From: Talinum fruticosum
Taxonomy: Eukaryota > Streptophyta > Magnoliopsida > Caryophyllales > Talinaceae
Direction of reading: 5' to 3'
Assembly: GCA_021018815.1 (NCBI GenBank)
Contig: JAITYX010000055.1
Coordinates: forward strand, 806,001-870,000
DNA: 64,000 bases
Positions 1-11,269 of this stretch are shown here, one piece after another (the first letter of the stretch is position 1; every line of letters begins with the position of its first letter). The notes below the pieces were generated by a model. The model made no database searches. It had not been told where the DNA came from and was given only the letters and a program-made list of their open reading frames with translations. Both the position numbers and the translations under genes were made by a program.

Positions 1-870
1 TTCCAATTATGGAAAACTGGAACGCCAAGCTTAACGGTGGTTTCCATCTCATTTTTCAAGACACTACCAATGGTTTTGGGACTTCCAAGAGAGTTAAACC
101 GTTGTCCAACGTTCATATTTCAACGGACACTTTCGAGTGACTCGGAAAGCCTCTATCAACGGTCACGGAAGACTCTTAGTCGCAGAAGAAGATAACGGCT
201 ACTCGCTTGGTTATCTATAAATAGAAGCCACTTCACAAGACTTGAAGGTTGCCGAACTTATTGCATATACACATAGTTGCTCAAAGTTATTGTATTTACT
301 TTCAATCTTCAACTTACAACTCCTACTCTGTAATTCATTACTTTACGAGTTGTAAGGTCTTGTACTCGATTACAAACTCTTCTTACATTCTTTGTAAGGT
401 CCCTTGACTAAGTTGTAAAGGTTAACTCAGATTAGTTGTCCCTAGCTGTAAGGGTTATCTCGGCTAGGAAGTACTAGATCGGATAAGGGAACTTCGAGTC
501 TAGGAAAACTTATATAGAGTTGTCTAAGGGAGCAACTCGGGTTCGGTCAGTTCACGGTATTTTGCGGACTCAAAATAGTGGATTTGACTTCGTGTCCGGA
601 TTGACACGGGCCGTGGTTTTCTGCCCCGGGAGGGTTTCCACGTAAAATCTAAGTGTTATCTCTCCGAGTTCATTCTAGACTCGGACGGCTTTCTTGCTCT
701 TGTTCTTTCGATTCACTTCTTTCGAGTCCAATCTTTTCGACCCTGTTGATAGACTCGGAATCTATCTTTGTCACTTTTCCGCACAAAAGTGTGTGTTTTC
801 ACTAAGAATTTTCTATCACCCTATTCACCCCCTTTAGGGTGACGCGAGACTCTCCCCGAGCAAACCTTCA
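1..870 (+). mobile_element. Partial LTR, probably Ty1/copia type
   Basis: The stretch reads like the downstream part of a plant LTR in plus orientation. A TATA box (CTATAAATAG, about 215-224) is followed by about 620 bases without a long ORF. It ends in a short inverted repeat, TCACCCT...AGGGTGA, around 816-842, a pattern I associate with the U5 end of some copia LTRs. The upstream end is cut by the window. No primer-binding site (TGGTATCAGAGC-like) follows and no plus-strand coding remnant is attached, so it may be a solo or truncated LTR. It is not the missing LTR of the copia fragment at 1412-5322, which has the opposite orientation and a different sequence. Confidence 0.4.
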
Positions 871-873
871 ACT

Positions 874-1412
874 TTTATAATATATATTTTTACGAGTACG
901 AGGGTAGCGTACTTGGGCCTATGACTTATTCTTATTTTTATGTTTTTTTAAATGTTTTTAGGGAAAGAAAAGAATGTTAATGTCGGGCAAGAAGTGACAA
1001 GAGCAAAGGATTCAGGAAGTGTTGACTCGGATTAGTGATCGAGCCTTGGTTTATTCTTGAAGTGTTTTATGGTTGGCTTTTAATGGTTGTGTTTTTTTGT
1101 TAAGAAATCCTTGTGGATTTAATTTGCTTGCGGAGTTATTCCTATTGATGGTAAAATTGTTAAATGCCATAATGTATGTTGGGGAGAACGAACTCATGTT
1201 TGGTGGTTCAAATTATATACATATTGGGTTTGATGTTACGAGACTTTAAATGTAAGTGTTTTGGTAAATTGAAAAGATTATCGTGTGTCTTGTGTAATGT
1301 TAGCCTAGTCTCTAGAGGAGGGACGGTAATAACGCCCTAATATGACATTGTTTTCCGCTGCCTTGTTATAGTATACTTATTCATTAAGTGTGTTTTATAT
1401 AGTGATTATATT
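874..1412. repeat. Dispersed repeat, copy 1 of a direct pair
   Basis: About 540 bases that match 7357-7906 along their length, in the same orientation. Shared landmarks are ATATATATTTTTACG near the start, GGGCAAGAAGTGACAAGAGC in the middle, and TTAGCCTAGTCTCT plus TGATTATATTGG near the end. The copies have drifted by substitutions and small indels. There is no coding potential. The right edge meets the broken 3' side of the copia fragment. The pair could be the LTRs of a decayed element or two copies of a non-coding transposon segment; I cannot tell which. Confidence 0.6.
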
Positions 1413-4400
1413 GGAACGTTACAAAATGCAATGTCGGGTCTTGTACTGTCATTGATGTGGCACACATCAATGACCCTTGCATACTAAATTTGTGCAATGG
1501 GTCTTCCATCATTCCGAACCAACTTGTAAGTTGGATCAAAAGGTAATGCTGCAGGAGAGCAATCTTTATATTTGAATCTCTCAAGCACTTTCTCAATATA
1601 ATGAGATTGAGTTAGGCATATACCATAATTGTTTATAATGATCTTTATGCCAAGTATCGCATTTGCTTCTCCCATATCATTCTTGGGGAACCCAGCAGAT
1701 AAAAATTCTTGGTTTTCTCAAGTTCTTCCAAGTCAATCACAAAGCTTAACATGTCATCAACATATGGACAAATAATTACACTTTTTCTATGTTCAAACTT
1801 AGAATAAACACATTTGTCGGATCATTGATACTAAAGCCAAAAGAAAGCACTACTTCATCAAATTTTTGATGCCATTGTTTAGGGGCTTGCTTTAAGTCAT
1901 ATAAGGATATAATGAGTTTCCATACTTTATTTTCTTATCCCGGAATGACAAAAACTTCAGGCTGCTTCAAGTACACCTCTTCTTCTAATTCACCATTCAA
2001 GAAAGCAATCTTGACATCCATTTGGTGAATCACAAACTTTTGAATTACAGCAATAGCAATAAGAACTCTTATTCTTACAATCCTAGCTACCGATGCATTA
2101 GTATCAAAGTAGTTAATATCATACTTTTGGTTAAATCCCCTTATCACCAACCGAGTTTTAAACCTTTCTATGGTACCATCTACTCTCTTTTTCCTTTTAC
2201 AAATCCATTTTGATGTAATAGGTTTACATCTAGGGGGAAGATCACTCAAAACCCAAGTATTATTTTCCATGATTGAGTCCATCTCTTTTGGGCTGCTTCT
2301 TTCCAAAATAGTGCATCTTGTGACTTCATAACCTTTTGAAAAGAGGTAGGTCTGAATCCATGCTATAAATATAAGGAATTTCATTTTCAATGAAATCCCT
2401 TATTTCTTATACCAAGTAGATGTATAAATCGAACCAAAGGATTTCTCCTTTCTAATCCGCTTGCTCCTTCTTAATTTAACTATGTCTCTTTGTTCTTGAC
2501 CATTACAAGAAGTCATAGTATTTGGAATAATGTCTTTGGGTTTAGGAATTGATGAAAACCTTATTTCATCAAAGACCGCATCAATTGATTCAATCACGGT
2601 GTTAACCGTTATATAATCATTTGGTTCAATGACCACAAACCTATAGGCTTTGTTGTGTAAAGCATAGCCTATAAATAAGCACTCGATTCCTCTTTCATCC
2701 AATTTTCTTTTCTTGGGTTCCAAGACTCTAACAATAACCCTACAACCCCAAACTCTAAAATAATTCATATTAGGTTTCCTTTTATTCCAAAACTCATATG
2801 GAGTAGTAGAACTCCTCTTGTTAGGAACACTATTTAAGATGTAACATGCTGTGAGCATTACTTCACCCCAAAAGCTATCACTTAAACCGGAATTAGAAAG
2901 CATAGCATTAACCATTTCGAGTTAAGGTTCTATTTTTCCTTTCCATCACATCATTTTGTTATGGTGTATAAGATGCGATAATTTCATGGATTATATTGGT
3001 TGATTGGAAATAACTTGGCTCATAATATTCTCTACCTCTACCGGATCTTAAGCGCTTAATAAATGACTCACAATGCAACTCACTTTCAGATTTAAAGATC
3101 CTAAACTTATCTAGTGCTTCATCTTTAGAATGCAAAAGATAAACTTGACAATATCTTGTGTAATCATCAATAAATGTGACATAGTATTTCTTTCCTCCAA
3201 TAGAATAAATGACTCACAATGAACTCACTTTCAGATTTAAAGATCCTAAACTTATCTAGTACTTCATCTTTAGAATGCAAAAGATAAACTTGATAATATC
3301 TTGAGTAATCATCAATAAATGTGACATAGTATTTCTTTCCTCCAATAGAATGAGTGTTGTGAAAATCACCTAATCACTATGAATTAAATCAAGCAATTTT
3401 GTGATTCTTTAAATATTAGGAAAAGAACTTCTAGTAATCTTTGTTAACATGCATGTTTTACCCTTCTCTATCATTCCATCAAAATTAGGAATTAAATCAA
3501 GTCTAGACATCTCTTTTAATCTTTTATAATTAATATGTCCTAGACGATTATGCTATAGAGAAGAAGAAGTCCACACAAATATTCCTTCCCCACAAAGACA
3601 CCACCCTTAGACAGAATAAACTTATCGGCTTCATACACTTGCTCGGAGCCAAACCTATTGAGAATAGTACACGATATAAGATTCTTTCTTACTTCCGGAG
3701 CATAATACACATCATTCAAAGTAAGAATTTTTCTAGAAGTAAAACCTAAATCTATTTTACCTTTACCTAGGACATTGGCCTTAGTAGTGTTACCCATCTA
3801 GAGAGCCACTCCATCACGCATCGGTTCAAAATCTTGAAGAAGGAGCGGTCCTTGCACACATGCCTCGAAGCACCCGAATCAACCCACAAATCATTGTCAC
3901 TTTGGACAAGATTGACTTGATCAAAGATCATGGCCACAAAGTTGTCCTTTGTCTTTGCCTTTTGGTTGTTCAATCCATGTTTTTTTTTCCAAACAGGTGA
4001 AATCTCTCTTCTTATAGCCCCGTTTGTTACATTTCCAACAAACCACTTTAGCCTTCTTGTTGCCCTTGTTGCCATAGTCCTTGTTAGGCCTCTTCTTGTT
4101 TGGTACTTTATGTCCATGGCTTGGTTCACCATCCTCTACCACATGAATCTTAGAGGCATGCTCATTTGATTCATCCCGCATACGAAGCTCTTCTTCTATA
4201 CGAAGATGGTTAGCCAAATCCTTAAGAGTCATATCCTCTTTCTTATACTTCAAAGTTCTTTTAGTGTCTTTCCAAGAGGGAGAAGTTTGTCTACTATAGA
4301 AGAAACTACAATAAACTCATCCATGTGCATCTTATGTTGCTTAAAGTTACTTAAGATACGCTCAATTTCATGCATTTGGTCTAAAACGAACGTTCTTCAA

Positions 4401-4870
4401 CCATCTTATAATTATTAAATTGACTGACAAGGACTTCTTACTAGATGCATCCTCAACCATGTATTTGCACTCCAAGGCCTCCCAAAGTTCCTTGACGGAG
4501 TTGACATTATGGTAAACATCGAACAAGGCATTGGACATCCCGTTCAAGATATGATCCCGACATATGTAGTCATCATTCTCCTATTTCAGCCTTCTGCGAG
4601 ATTGCTCCAATGTCTCCTCTTCGGTCTCTACCGGGTAGGGAGTATTAAGGACATGCACAACCTTGAAGGCTATGAGGAGGAAGTGCATCTTCTTTTGCTA
4701 ATGTCGGAAACCCCACACCTTCAAACCTTTCCAGTTTATGAAAGTTTGATGTCATCTTACGAATTGTTGTTATCTTCTAAAATAGGTCTTAAGATTGATA
4801 GGGAATTGGGAATACGGTCATCGGATATATCAACAAGTCGTGAACGGAATTGATCACCCTATTTGTTGTA
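1412..4870 (-). pseudogene. Truncated Ty1/copia retrotransposon polyprotein (gag-protease-integrase-RT)
   Basis: Remnants lie in Ty1/copia order on the minus strand. Gag-like sequence covers about 4850-4130. A zinc knuckle near 4040 (CWKCNKRGYKKRDF) has lost its His and last Cys. The protease motif VDSGAS is near 3880. Integrase core and C-terminal part cover about 3350-2400 (SFWGEVMLTACYILNSVP). Reverse transcriptase covers about 2390-1480, including HQMDVKIAFLNGELEEEVYL and an intact YVDD at about 1750-1764. Frameshifts and stops split it into at least six frames, so it cannot make a working polyprotein. Homology stops around 1412, just after a TRPDIAF-like RT/RNase H junction, so RNase H and the 3' LTR are missing. 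Confidence 0.9.
3061..3351. repeat. Tandem duplication (146 + 145 bp) inside the copia integrase region
   Basis: Units 3061-3206 and 3207-3351 are adjacent direct copies that differ at about four positions, including one missing base. They cover integrase core sequence (minus-strand FIDDYTRYCQVYLLHSKDEA). Neither unit length is a multiple of three, so the duplication itself breaks the frame. The near-identity says it arose late, after the element had probably already died. Confidence 0.9.
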
Positions 4871-4879
4871 CCACAAAAG

Positions 4880-5322
4880 ATCTTAGGGATAAAGTGCTAA
4901 TTAAACAAGTGTGATGTTCAAGATTTCTCAATGTACATCCATGGGAGTGCTTGTAGTCACTCACAAGGATGATAAGTTTGTGTATGTTATCTTTCTATCC
5001 CTTCATGGTATATTTATAGGGCCTTTGAATTAGGCAAACGGGATAGGGTGAAATCAAACGTCACATCTATCCACTTGAAATGTTGCATGAGTCACTTTAT
5101 CTTAATCCGGATAACAAAACCGCTAATTGCAGTCAACACGGGTTGTGTCGGCTGACACGGGCTGCCCGTGTTCACTGCTGGAAGCAACATGCCAGGAAAA
5201 GCACAGCCAACAGGGGCTGCCCGTGTTGAACGACCATCCGGGATGCCTTCTTGGTTATCCAAGGATTACAAACTGCGTCTTTCGAGATTACATTATTAGA
5301 ATGCTCCAACAATCCCCGCCAT
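4880..5322 (-). mobile_element. 5' LTR of the truncated copia element
   Basis: Read on the minus strand, this starts TGTTGGAGCATTC, a usual TG start for copia LTRs, at about 5322. It has a TATA box (CCTATAAATATACC, about 5007-5020) and ends shortly before the gag-like region. A degraded primer-binding-site-like TGGTACAAC lies at its inner edge near 4875. Orientation and position fit the 5' LTR of the element at 1412-4870. The exact inner edge is uncertain. Confidence 0.6.
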
Positions 5323-5860
5323 TTTAAGAATGAGAAATAAAACTTAAACTTTAGAGTAATTTTGGAGATTTATACTTCATGAAAGTATCTTGCGATTTGA
5401 ACTTCCACTTAGTGGATATAATTTAAATTAATCGAATTACGATATAAAGAAACGAATGATTGTGCATGATGAACAAGAAAGAAAGAATCAATGATTTATG
5501 AAATGCACGATTGAACTTAAGAAGAATGAGAAGAAGAACGAATCCTTATTTCATAAGAAATTAATGTGATAAGAAGTAAGATATGATTTATGTGATGAAT
5601 GACTAATATGATGAATGATTATATGACTTACTTGCGTAGAAAGAAGAATAAAGTATGTTTGATTGAATTCATGAGCAATTGATGTCATTATACTTCTCGG
5701 CAAGTTGGTAATTTTAGTATCTCACATATCTTAAGCATGTATGATCCGAATCGCATGTTATGAATGAATAGTAAACTTACGTGTGTTTGTTAATGAATTA
5801 ATGTGCAAAGTGAAACCAGGGGTTGAGTTTGTGTTATTCACTGGGCTCGTGGAGCTCATG
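5323..5860. other. AT-rich intergenic sequence, no gene seen
   Basis: Low-complexity sequence rich in ATGA/GAAT words (for example repeated GATGAATGA around 5590-5625). I see no gene, RNA or clear element. Confidence 0.5.
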
Positions 5861-6329
5861 ACCTCACCAACATTTCAGGTACGAAGTAAGACTCTCGGGA
5901 GTGGCTTTTGGCTTTTAGAAATAGCGAGACGGATAGGAGATGCCGAACTTACTACATGTTTTTCTGTCTTCTTGTTTGTAAAGATCGGTTGTATGTGAAC
6001 TTAAGTTTTGACTATAAATATAAAAGCCCTGTGTGAATACTCCGAGCATGTGGCTCATTGAGTTTGTGTTGTGGATGCTCCGAGCGTATGGTTCGTTGAG
6101 TTTATGAATGTGTTTCGTGTAGGGTTAAGACTTTAAACCTATGGGATTAGCCATATTACGGAGGAAACTCGCCGAAATTTTCGGGAAAATTTTGAAAACC
6201 TAAAAACACGCTTCCGCCAATCTAAGAGAAAAATCTATTAGCCCCAAGTTGAGATCATAAGTAACTTTAGGGGTTCCTCTTGGGAACCCCGACATGTAAT
6301 ACTCCTAGGGTGGGTTTTGGGGTGTTACG
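5860..6329 (-). mobile_element. LTR-like dispersed repeat ending in a terminal hairpin, copy 1
   Basis: The plus-strand right end is an imperfect palindrome (6295-6329, TGTAATACTCC...GGGGTGTTACG). Upstream are repeated words built on ACTCCGAGC-TGGCTC-TTGAGTTT, first at about 6040 and again near 6070. The same terminus and words recur at 33874-34300 in the opposite orientation. On the minus strand the element would begin CGTAACACCCC, like the TGTAACACCC start of many plant gypsy LTRs. No coding sequence is attached, so the family is a guess. Confidence 0.5.
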
Positions 6330-7356
6330 GTTAATTAATAGAATTGTAAAGTTTGGGATGTAATACTCCATAGCCAAACACAATTAAAGGAAAATAGGAA
6401 GTTTGCTTGATTATTTTGGTCGTTGATTATGACAGGGAGAGAAATGAATATATGATATAAATTCATTAGTGAAGAGGTTTAATTTGTTATAACCATTGTC
6501 TAGTGAATCCAATTTGCATAGACACGGTGACAAGGGATTATTGGAGTATTAAGTCATGGGTATGATTGTAATAATATATTAATGCTATATGAGATGTTAC
6601 GATGATTGTTATTACAATAATAAGATAGATTTAATGGGTCTGTGGGCCATATGAGTTATGCTCACCAACTAATCCAAAGAACAAAATTACGACATGTTTA
6701 ACATATTTTGTAGTTCAAATGTTAATCACTTTAACTCATAAAATATTATATATGTATCAAAAATGTTGGATATAAGTCATAGAACTTACCAAAAAGTATC
6801 AAGTTGTTGAAGGGATGCTTTAATAACTAATTAACGACGTAAGTAGACAAGAAGGCCTTTAAGAGTGACAAGGAAAATTGTTAGCTTAAGTAACAAGAGT
6901 TCAAAGAATACAAAATATTTAGGTAATAATCTCGATGACTTCTTAAATGCATATGACTTATAAAAGTCTTGCTCCAAACACAATCGGGTCACAAACATGG
7001 TAACCGGGAAGGTTGTATAGGGAGTGAAAATGCATTACGAGGTACGTTATTACTTATACCTTTTCGAAATGTTTAACTTTATTAATAAGTTTTAAAGTTT
7101 TTATCATTGAAATAATTAGGACCCACTTCACGACTCACGAGTAAATTGATTACAATTCGGTCATAGTTATAGTTATAATTCATAGGGGCCCTTCTTGATC
7201 GATCAAGATAAATGAAATGTTTATACATATATGATGATCTCATATAAATGGGTCCTAAACTATCCCAATGATTACTACATAGTGAATTTACTATAGTTTC
7301 ACATATAAGTGGCTTTTGAAACCGATTTCAAATGTCTGCGCGCGATCATCGACTCT
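6330..7356. other. Non-coding AT-rich sequence between repeats
   Basis: About 1 kb of AT-rich sequence with no gene-like ORF, lying between an LTR-like end and the second copy of the direct repeat. It is probably internal non-coding transposon sequence, but I see no diagnostic motif. Confidence 0.4.
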
Positions 7357-7906
7357 TACAATATATATTTTTACGGTATAAGGGTAACGTGTTGGGCCTA
7401 TAGCTCATTCTTGTTTTTATGATTTATTAAATGTTTTTAGGGAAAGAAAAGCATGTTAATATTGGGCAAGAAGTGACAAGAGCAAAGGAATCCGAAAATG
7501 TTGATTCGGAATAGTGGTTGTGCTTTGGCCCTACTTTTGGGTGTATCATAATTAGCTTTGATGGTTTGTTTTTGGTTAAAAAAAAAAAAAGCTCCTGCCA
7601 ATTTAATTCGTTTGTGGAGTTTAATTCACGTTGATGGGTACTATTGTTAAGATGGTAAATTGTATTTTGGGGAGTAAGAACTCATGCTTTGGTGGTTTAA
7701 GTTATGTAAATATTGGGTATGATATTATGAGATTTTAAATGTAGTATTTGGTGTTAATTAAAAATTTTATCGTGTTATTCTCTTGTAATGATTAGCCTAG
7801 TCTCTCGAGGAGGGGTGACAACATGCCCTATTATAACGTGATTTTCTGCTTGCTTTATTATAGTATATTTATTTGATAAGTGTGTTTTATACATTGATTA
7901 TATTGG
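7357..7906. repeat. Dispersed repeat, copy 2 of a direct pair
   Basis: Direct repeat partner of 874-1412, sharing the same order of landmarks from ATATATATTTTTACGG to TGATTATATTGG. A poly-A run (about 7579-7590) is specific to this copy. The right edge touches the decayed Mutator-like region. Confidence 0.6.
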
Positions 7907-10342
7907 GTTGTTAAAAGTATGCCATGATACGGACCTTTTAACTTTAAGTGGCGGACATCAATCCCTATCGGTGGTCTACAATGCTTGTTTGAATGGAGTT
8001 ATGATCGATCCAATGCAAATCAGATATCTCTTAAAAGTTGGGTTCTTTTTACGTACTCGATCGATCCATTTGATGAAACACAATGAGTCAATTTCCCTCC
8101 TTTTAGATTCATCCATGTACTTGTGGCAAAAGTTTGAATCCATCATGTTTTCCATCAACAATTTCCTTCATCACTTTTCTTGCCCTCCAACATGTGTGAT
8201 TAACAACATCAACCCCAAAATTTCTCATTATAATGTTCAACATAACCTTCACCTTTATCCTAGGGTTAGCCTTAAAACTAAGCAACAACTTTGAAGTTAC
8301 CTACATGCTGCCATCATGTTTATTTTTGTGATCCTTAATAGGACATCCGCAACCTTCATTTATTCTTCTTTCTAATCATCCAAGTCAAACCATCAACAAG
8401 AGGTGCAACATGAAATAGACATTTTCATCTTCCGGCATACCTTTGTGTGCCCATACTCCTATTATTCTTGATTTTTCTCAAACCGATACCATTCTCGTAT
8501 GCAATAATCCTTCATCGCACCTAGAAAATTTTCTTTACGAGTTAAAAATATCACCAGCATGTAAGGTCAACTTCTCGTCTCTATCCCTAGTCCACAATTG
8601 CCCCTACATGTATACTTTTGACATCTTATTGACAATCATGCTAGATTTTGTCCGAGTTTCATCATGCACAACCTGCCCTAAAGTCATTCTCATGTCGGTG
8701 TCCATGTCTAAGTCAATATCATCTAATGACTCTGCATCCGACTCATCATCCATTGAGACATCCTTAAACTCCTTAGAAAGGGCATATTTGAAGTCACTAT
8801 TTTCGGATCGCTCAACTTGATCTTCAACCTCGACTTGATTCTCACCCTCAACTTCATCTTCATATCCTTCATCACTATCAAAAACATCAATTTTCTAGGA
8901 TATGTGGATAAAGCAAAGACTCCACATCAAAGTCATGCAACCCTTCTAAGTCAACCTTGCCAAGACTCACATAAGGCCCAACAAACTTTGAAATTTGGGT
9001 TGGACTTGATTGAGACCTTCTTATAGATCTTCTTGGGGTGGCCAATGCTTGTGATGGGCTTCGAGGAGGTGTGGAAGGTACAACATGTTGTGGTTGTTGT
9101 TTAGTTGTAACTACATCGGAAGGTGCATTTTTCCGTGATCTTGTATGAGGTCTTATAGGACTAACAATAGGTTGGGATTGGGCAGGGCCAGGTTTGTTTG
9201 GACTGGGAATAGGTTGGGCTAGGGTTTTGGCTTTTTCTGTTGAGCTGCAAATGTAAATGTTGATTTGTGTTTTGATAAGGTTAAGGGAAGAACTAAGTGA
9301 ACATTTTGGGTTTTATTTGGGCTTTTATGTGAGGTAATAGTTGACTTTATTTGGGCTTCACATTGGCTTTTTATAGACTCATTTGTTGCCCTTGGTCTAG
9401 GTTTTCTAATTGGCAACTTAGTGACTTTACGTGTGGGGGCGAGGTTTTGTTAGAGTTTTGGGTTGACCACTAGAAAAACCTCTAACATTTTCAGAGGCGG
9501 GGTCACAATCAAAATTTTAGTCCATGTCCCAGCTTCACTCATTCTATGATCATTCTTAGGTTAAGAAGTTGTATGTTTCATTTCTAATACTTTGTCTAAA
9601 CTTTCAACAATTTTTTGCAAAATATTTGCCTCGTAAAGCTCAACAATATAAACTAGAATTGGCACATTTTTTCATCTTCCCCCAAACCTTTGTCAATTCA
9701 ATCCAATCATCATATTTCATAAATGACCACTTTTGGTTCTCTCTTCCAGGAGGATGCCATAAAAACTCACGAAGCTTGGAGAACCTAACTTCCTTTCCCC
9801 TAGCAGCAGTTCTAATATATCTAAATAGGTCAATTACTTGATATTTATTCCACTTAAATTTTACATGCGAGTGAGGTGTCCTTGAAATGACATACAATAC
9901 ACCTAACTAGTACCTCTAAATCATTACAACAAAAACAATAGACACAAGTTCAACAACTCAAACAGAGCATCATACAAACAACTCAAACTATTACATTTTC
10001 GAGCAATTTTCACATTATACAAACTTATAAAATGAAATCTTTCATCATTTTAACTGGCTGAGCTACTATTCAAAATATGTTCGAAAATTAATTTTTAAAC
10101 TTAAATTTCAGAATATTTCAAAAATTCAAAACTAACCCTAAAATAAGTGTCAAAACCCTCAATTTCAATACTTTAGTTCATATTTCTTAAAACTATACCA
10201 AACCAACAAATAATATAAACAACTATAAAACTCTAATTTCGTGTCTTGGGTGACAAATTCCAAATCCAACATCAACAAAGCCAACCCATTCAAAATCAAC
10301 TTCAACATAAAAAAAGTAATCGCTTACCATTTCGTCGTCCAT
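7907..10342 (-). pseudogene. Decayed Mutator-like (MULE) transposase region
   Basis: Several minus-strand frames keep protein-like composition in a plausible order. A possible start exon encodes MDDEM with a GTAAGC donor at 10342-10328. A segment at 9897-9640 (LREFLWHPPGREN, then KYDDWIELTKVW) resembles the N-terminal domain of plant MULE proteins. A Ser/Pro/Arg-rich then acidic linker covers about 9230-8640. A segment near 8190-8100 (RARKVMKEIVDGKH) resembles the transposase region before the DDE core. Many stops and frameshifts separate these. The family call rests on weak resemblance seen by eye; a CACTA-type origin is the main alternative. No terminal inverted repeats were identified. Confidence 0.4.
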
Positions 10343-10498
10343 AGCTTTTTTCAATTTATCCACGTAATTTTCACTTTCTTCTCTCCTTCCGCTTCGTCTA
10401 TGTAGTTAGGATAAATCGAAGGGGGAAAACGTGTGTTGGAAGGAGGAGCAAGAGAGAGAGTTTAGAGTTTGACAAAAAAATTGGCAAAAACAACGACA

Positions 10499-10500
<2 letters not shown>

Positions 10501-10580
<80 letters not shown>
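10501..10580. repeat. (TA)n microsatellite, 80 bp
   Basis: Uninterrupted TA dinucleotides directly left of a MITE. Another TA run (10996-11026) follows the right end of the MITE, so the two tracts were probably one before the insertion. Confidence 0.95.
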
Positions 10581-10583
<3 letters not shown>

Positions 10584-10992
10584 CATTTACCTCCCTCGAG
10601 GTATTTGGAAATCATTTTTACACCCTCTAGGTATTGGTATATATTTTTACCTACCCTTACCGGAGTAGTTAATATTTGAGTTATACATTGACCATTGTTC
10701 TTAATAATAGAAAACATCCAAATACGGTGAGTGTGCTGACGTGGCATAAGAAAATGAGGTAAAGTACCAAAATTGCCCTCTTTGCACTAAAGCGCCAATA
10801 ACTAATGGAGGGTAGCATAGTCATTTTATTTTAAAAATTAGGGACAAACTTGTCCTTTTACATTTTCGATTTGCCTCCTACCGTTTTTTTTATCTTAAAT
10901 ATTTTTTATCTCTAAATCTAGGGTGGCTAAAAATATATACCAATACCTGGAAGGTGTAAAATGATTTCCAAATAACTCGAAGGAGGTAAATG

Positions 10993-10995
<3 letters not shown>
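10581..10995. mobile_element. MITE with about 76-bp terminal inverted repeats inside (TA)n
   Basis: The left end (10581-10657, starting TAACATTTACCTCC) is the near-perfect reverse complement of the right end (10920-10995). The total is 415 bp with a non-coding centre and no transposase. Both sides are pure TA repeat, so the target-site duplication cannot be read. Insertion into TA microsatellites is the known habit of Micron-type MITEs in rice; I make only the structural comparison, not a family assignment. Confidence 0.85.

Positions 10996-11026
<31 letters not shown>
10996..11026. repeat. (TA)n microsatellite, right flank of the MITE
   Basis: Pure TA dinucleotides continuing the 10501-10580 tract on the far side of the inserted MITE. 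Confidence 0.9.
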
Positions 11027-11027
<1 letters not shown>

Positions 11028-11269
11028 TGAACAATTTAATAAATTAATTAAAATTTATCGAGAGATAAATAAAATTTTAATAATAAGTATCCTAATAATA
11101 GTTACATAACTTTGAAAATCTGTTTAACAATTAACTATTATAACAAAGATCACTTTGAAAATATTTTTAATAATATAATCCGTTAAAAATAGTTTTCAAA
11201 AAATAAGAAGGTACTCTGAGTCGTTTTTGTTGTCATCCAAATCCCTAATTAGAAAGGCACGAGTCGATT

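Noticed and set aside
10398..10586. Open frame of alternating Tyr-Ile across a TA tract (also 52297-52479)
   Set aside because: It is only translation of a TA microsatellite; there is no conserved sequence outside the repeat.
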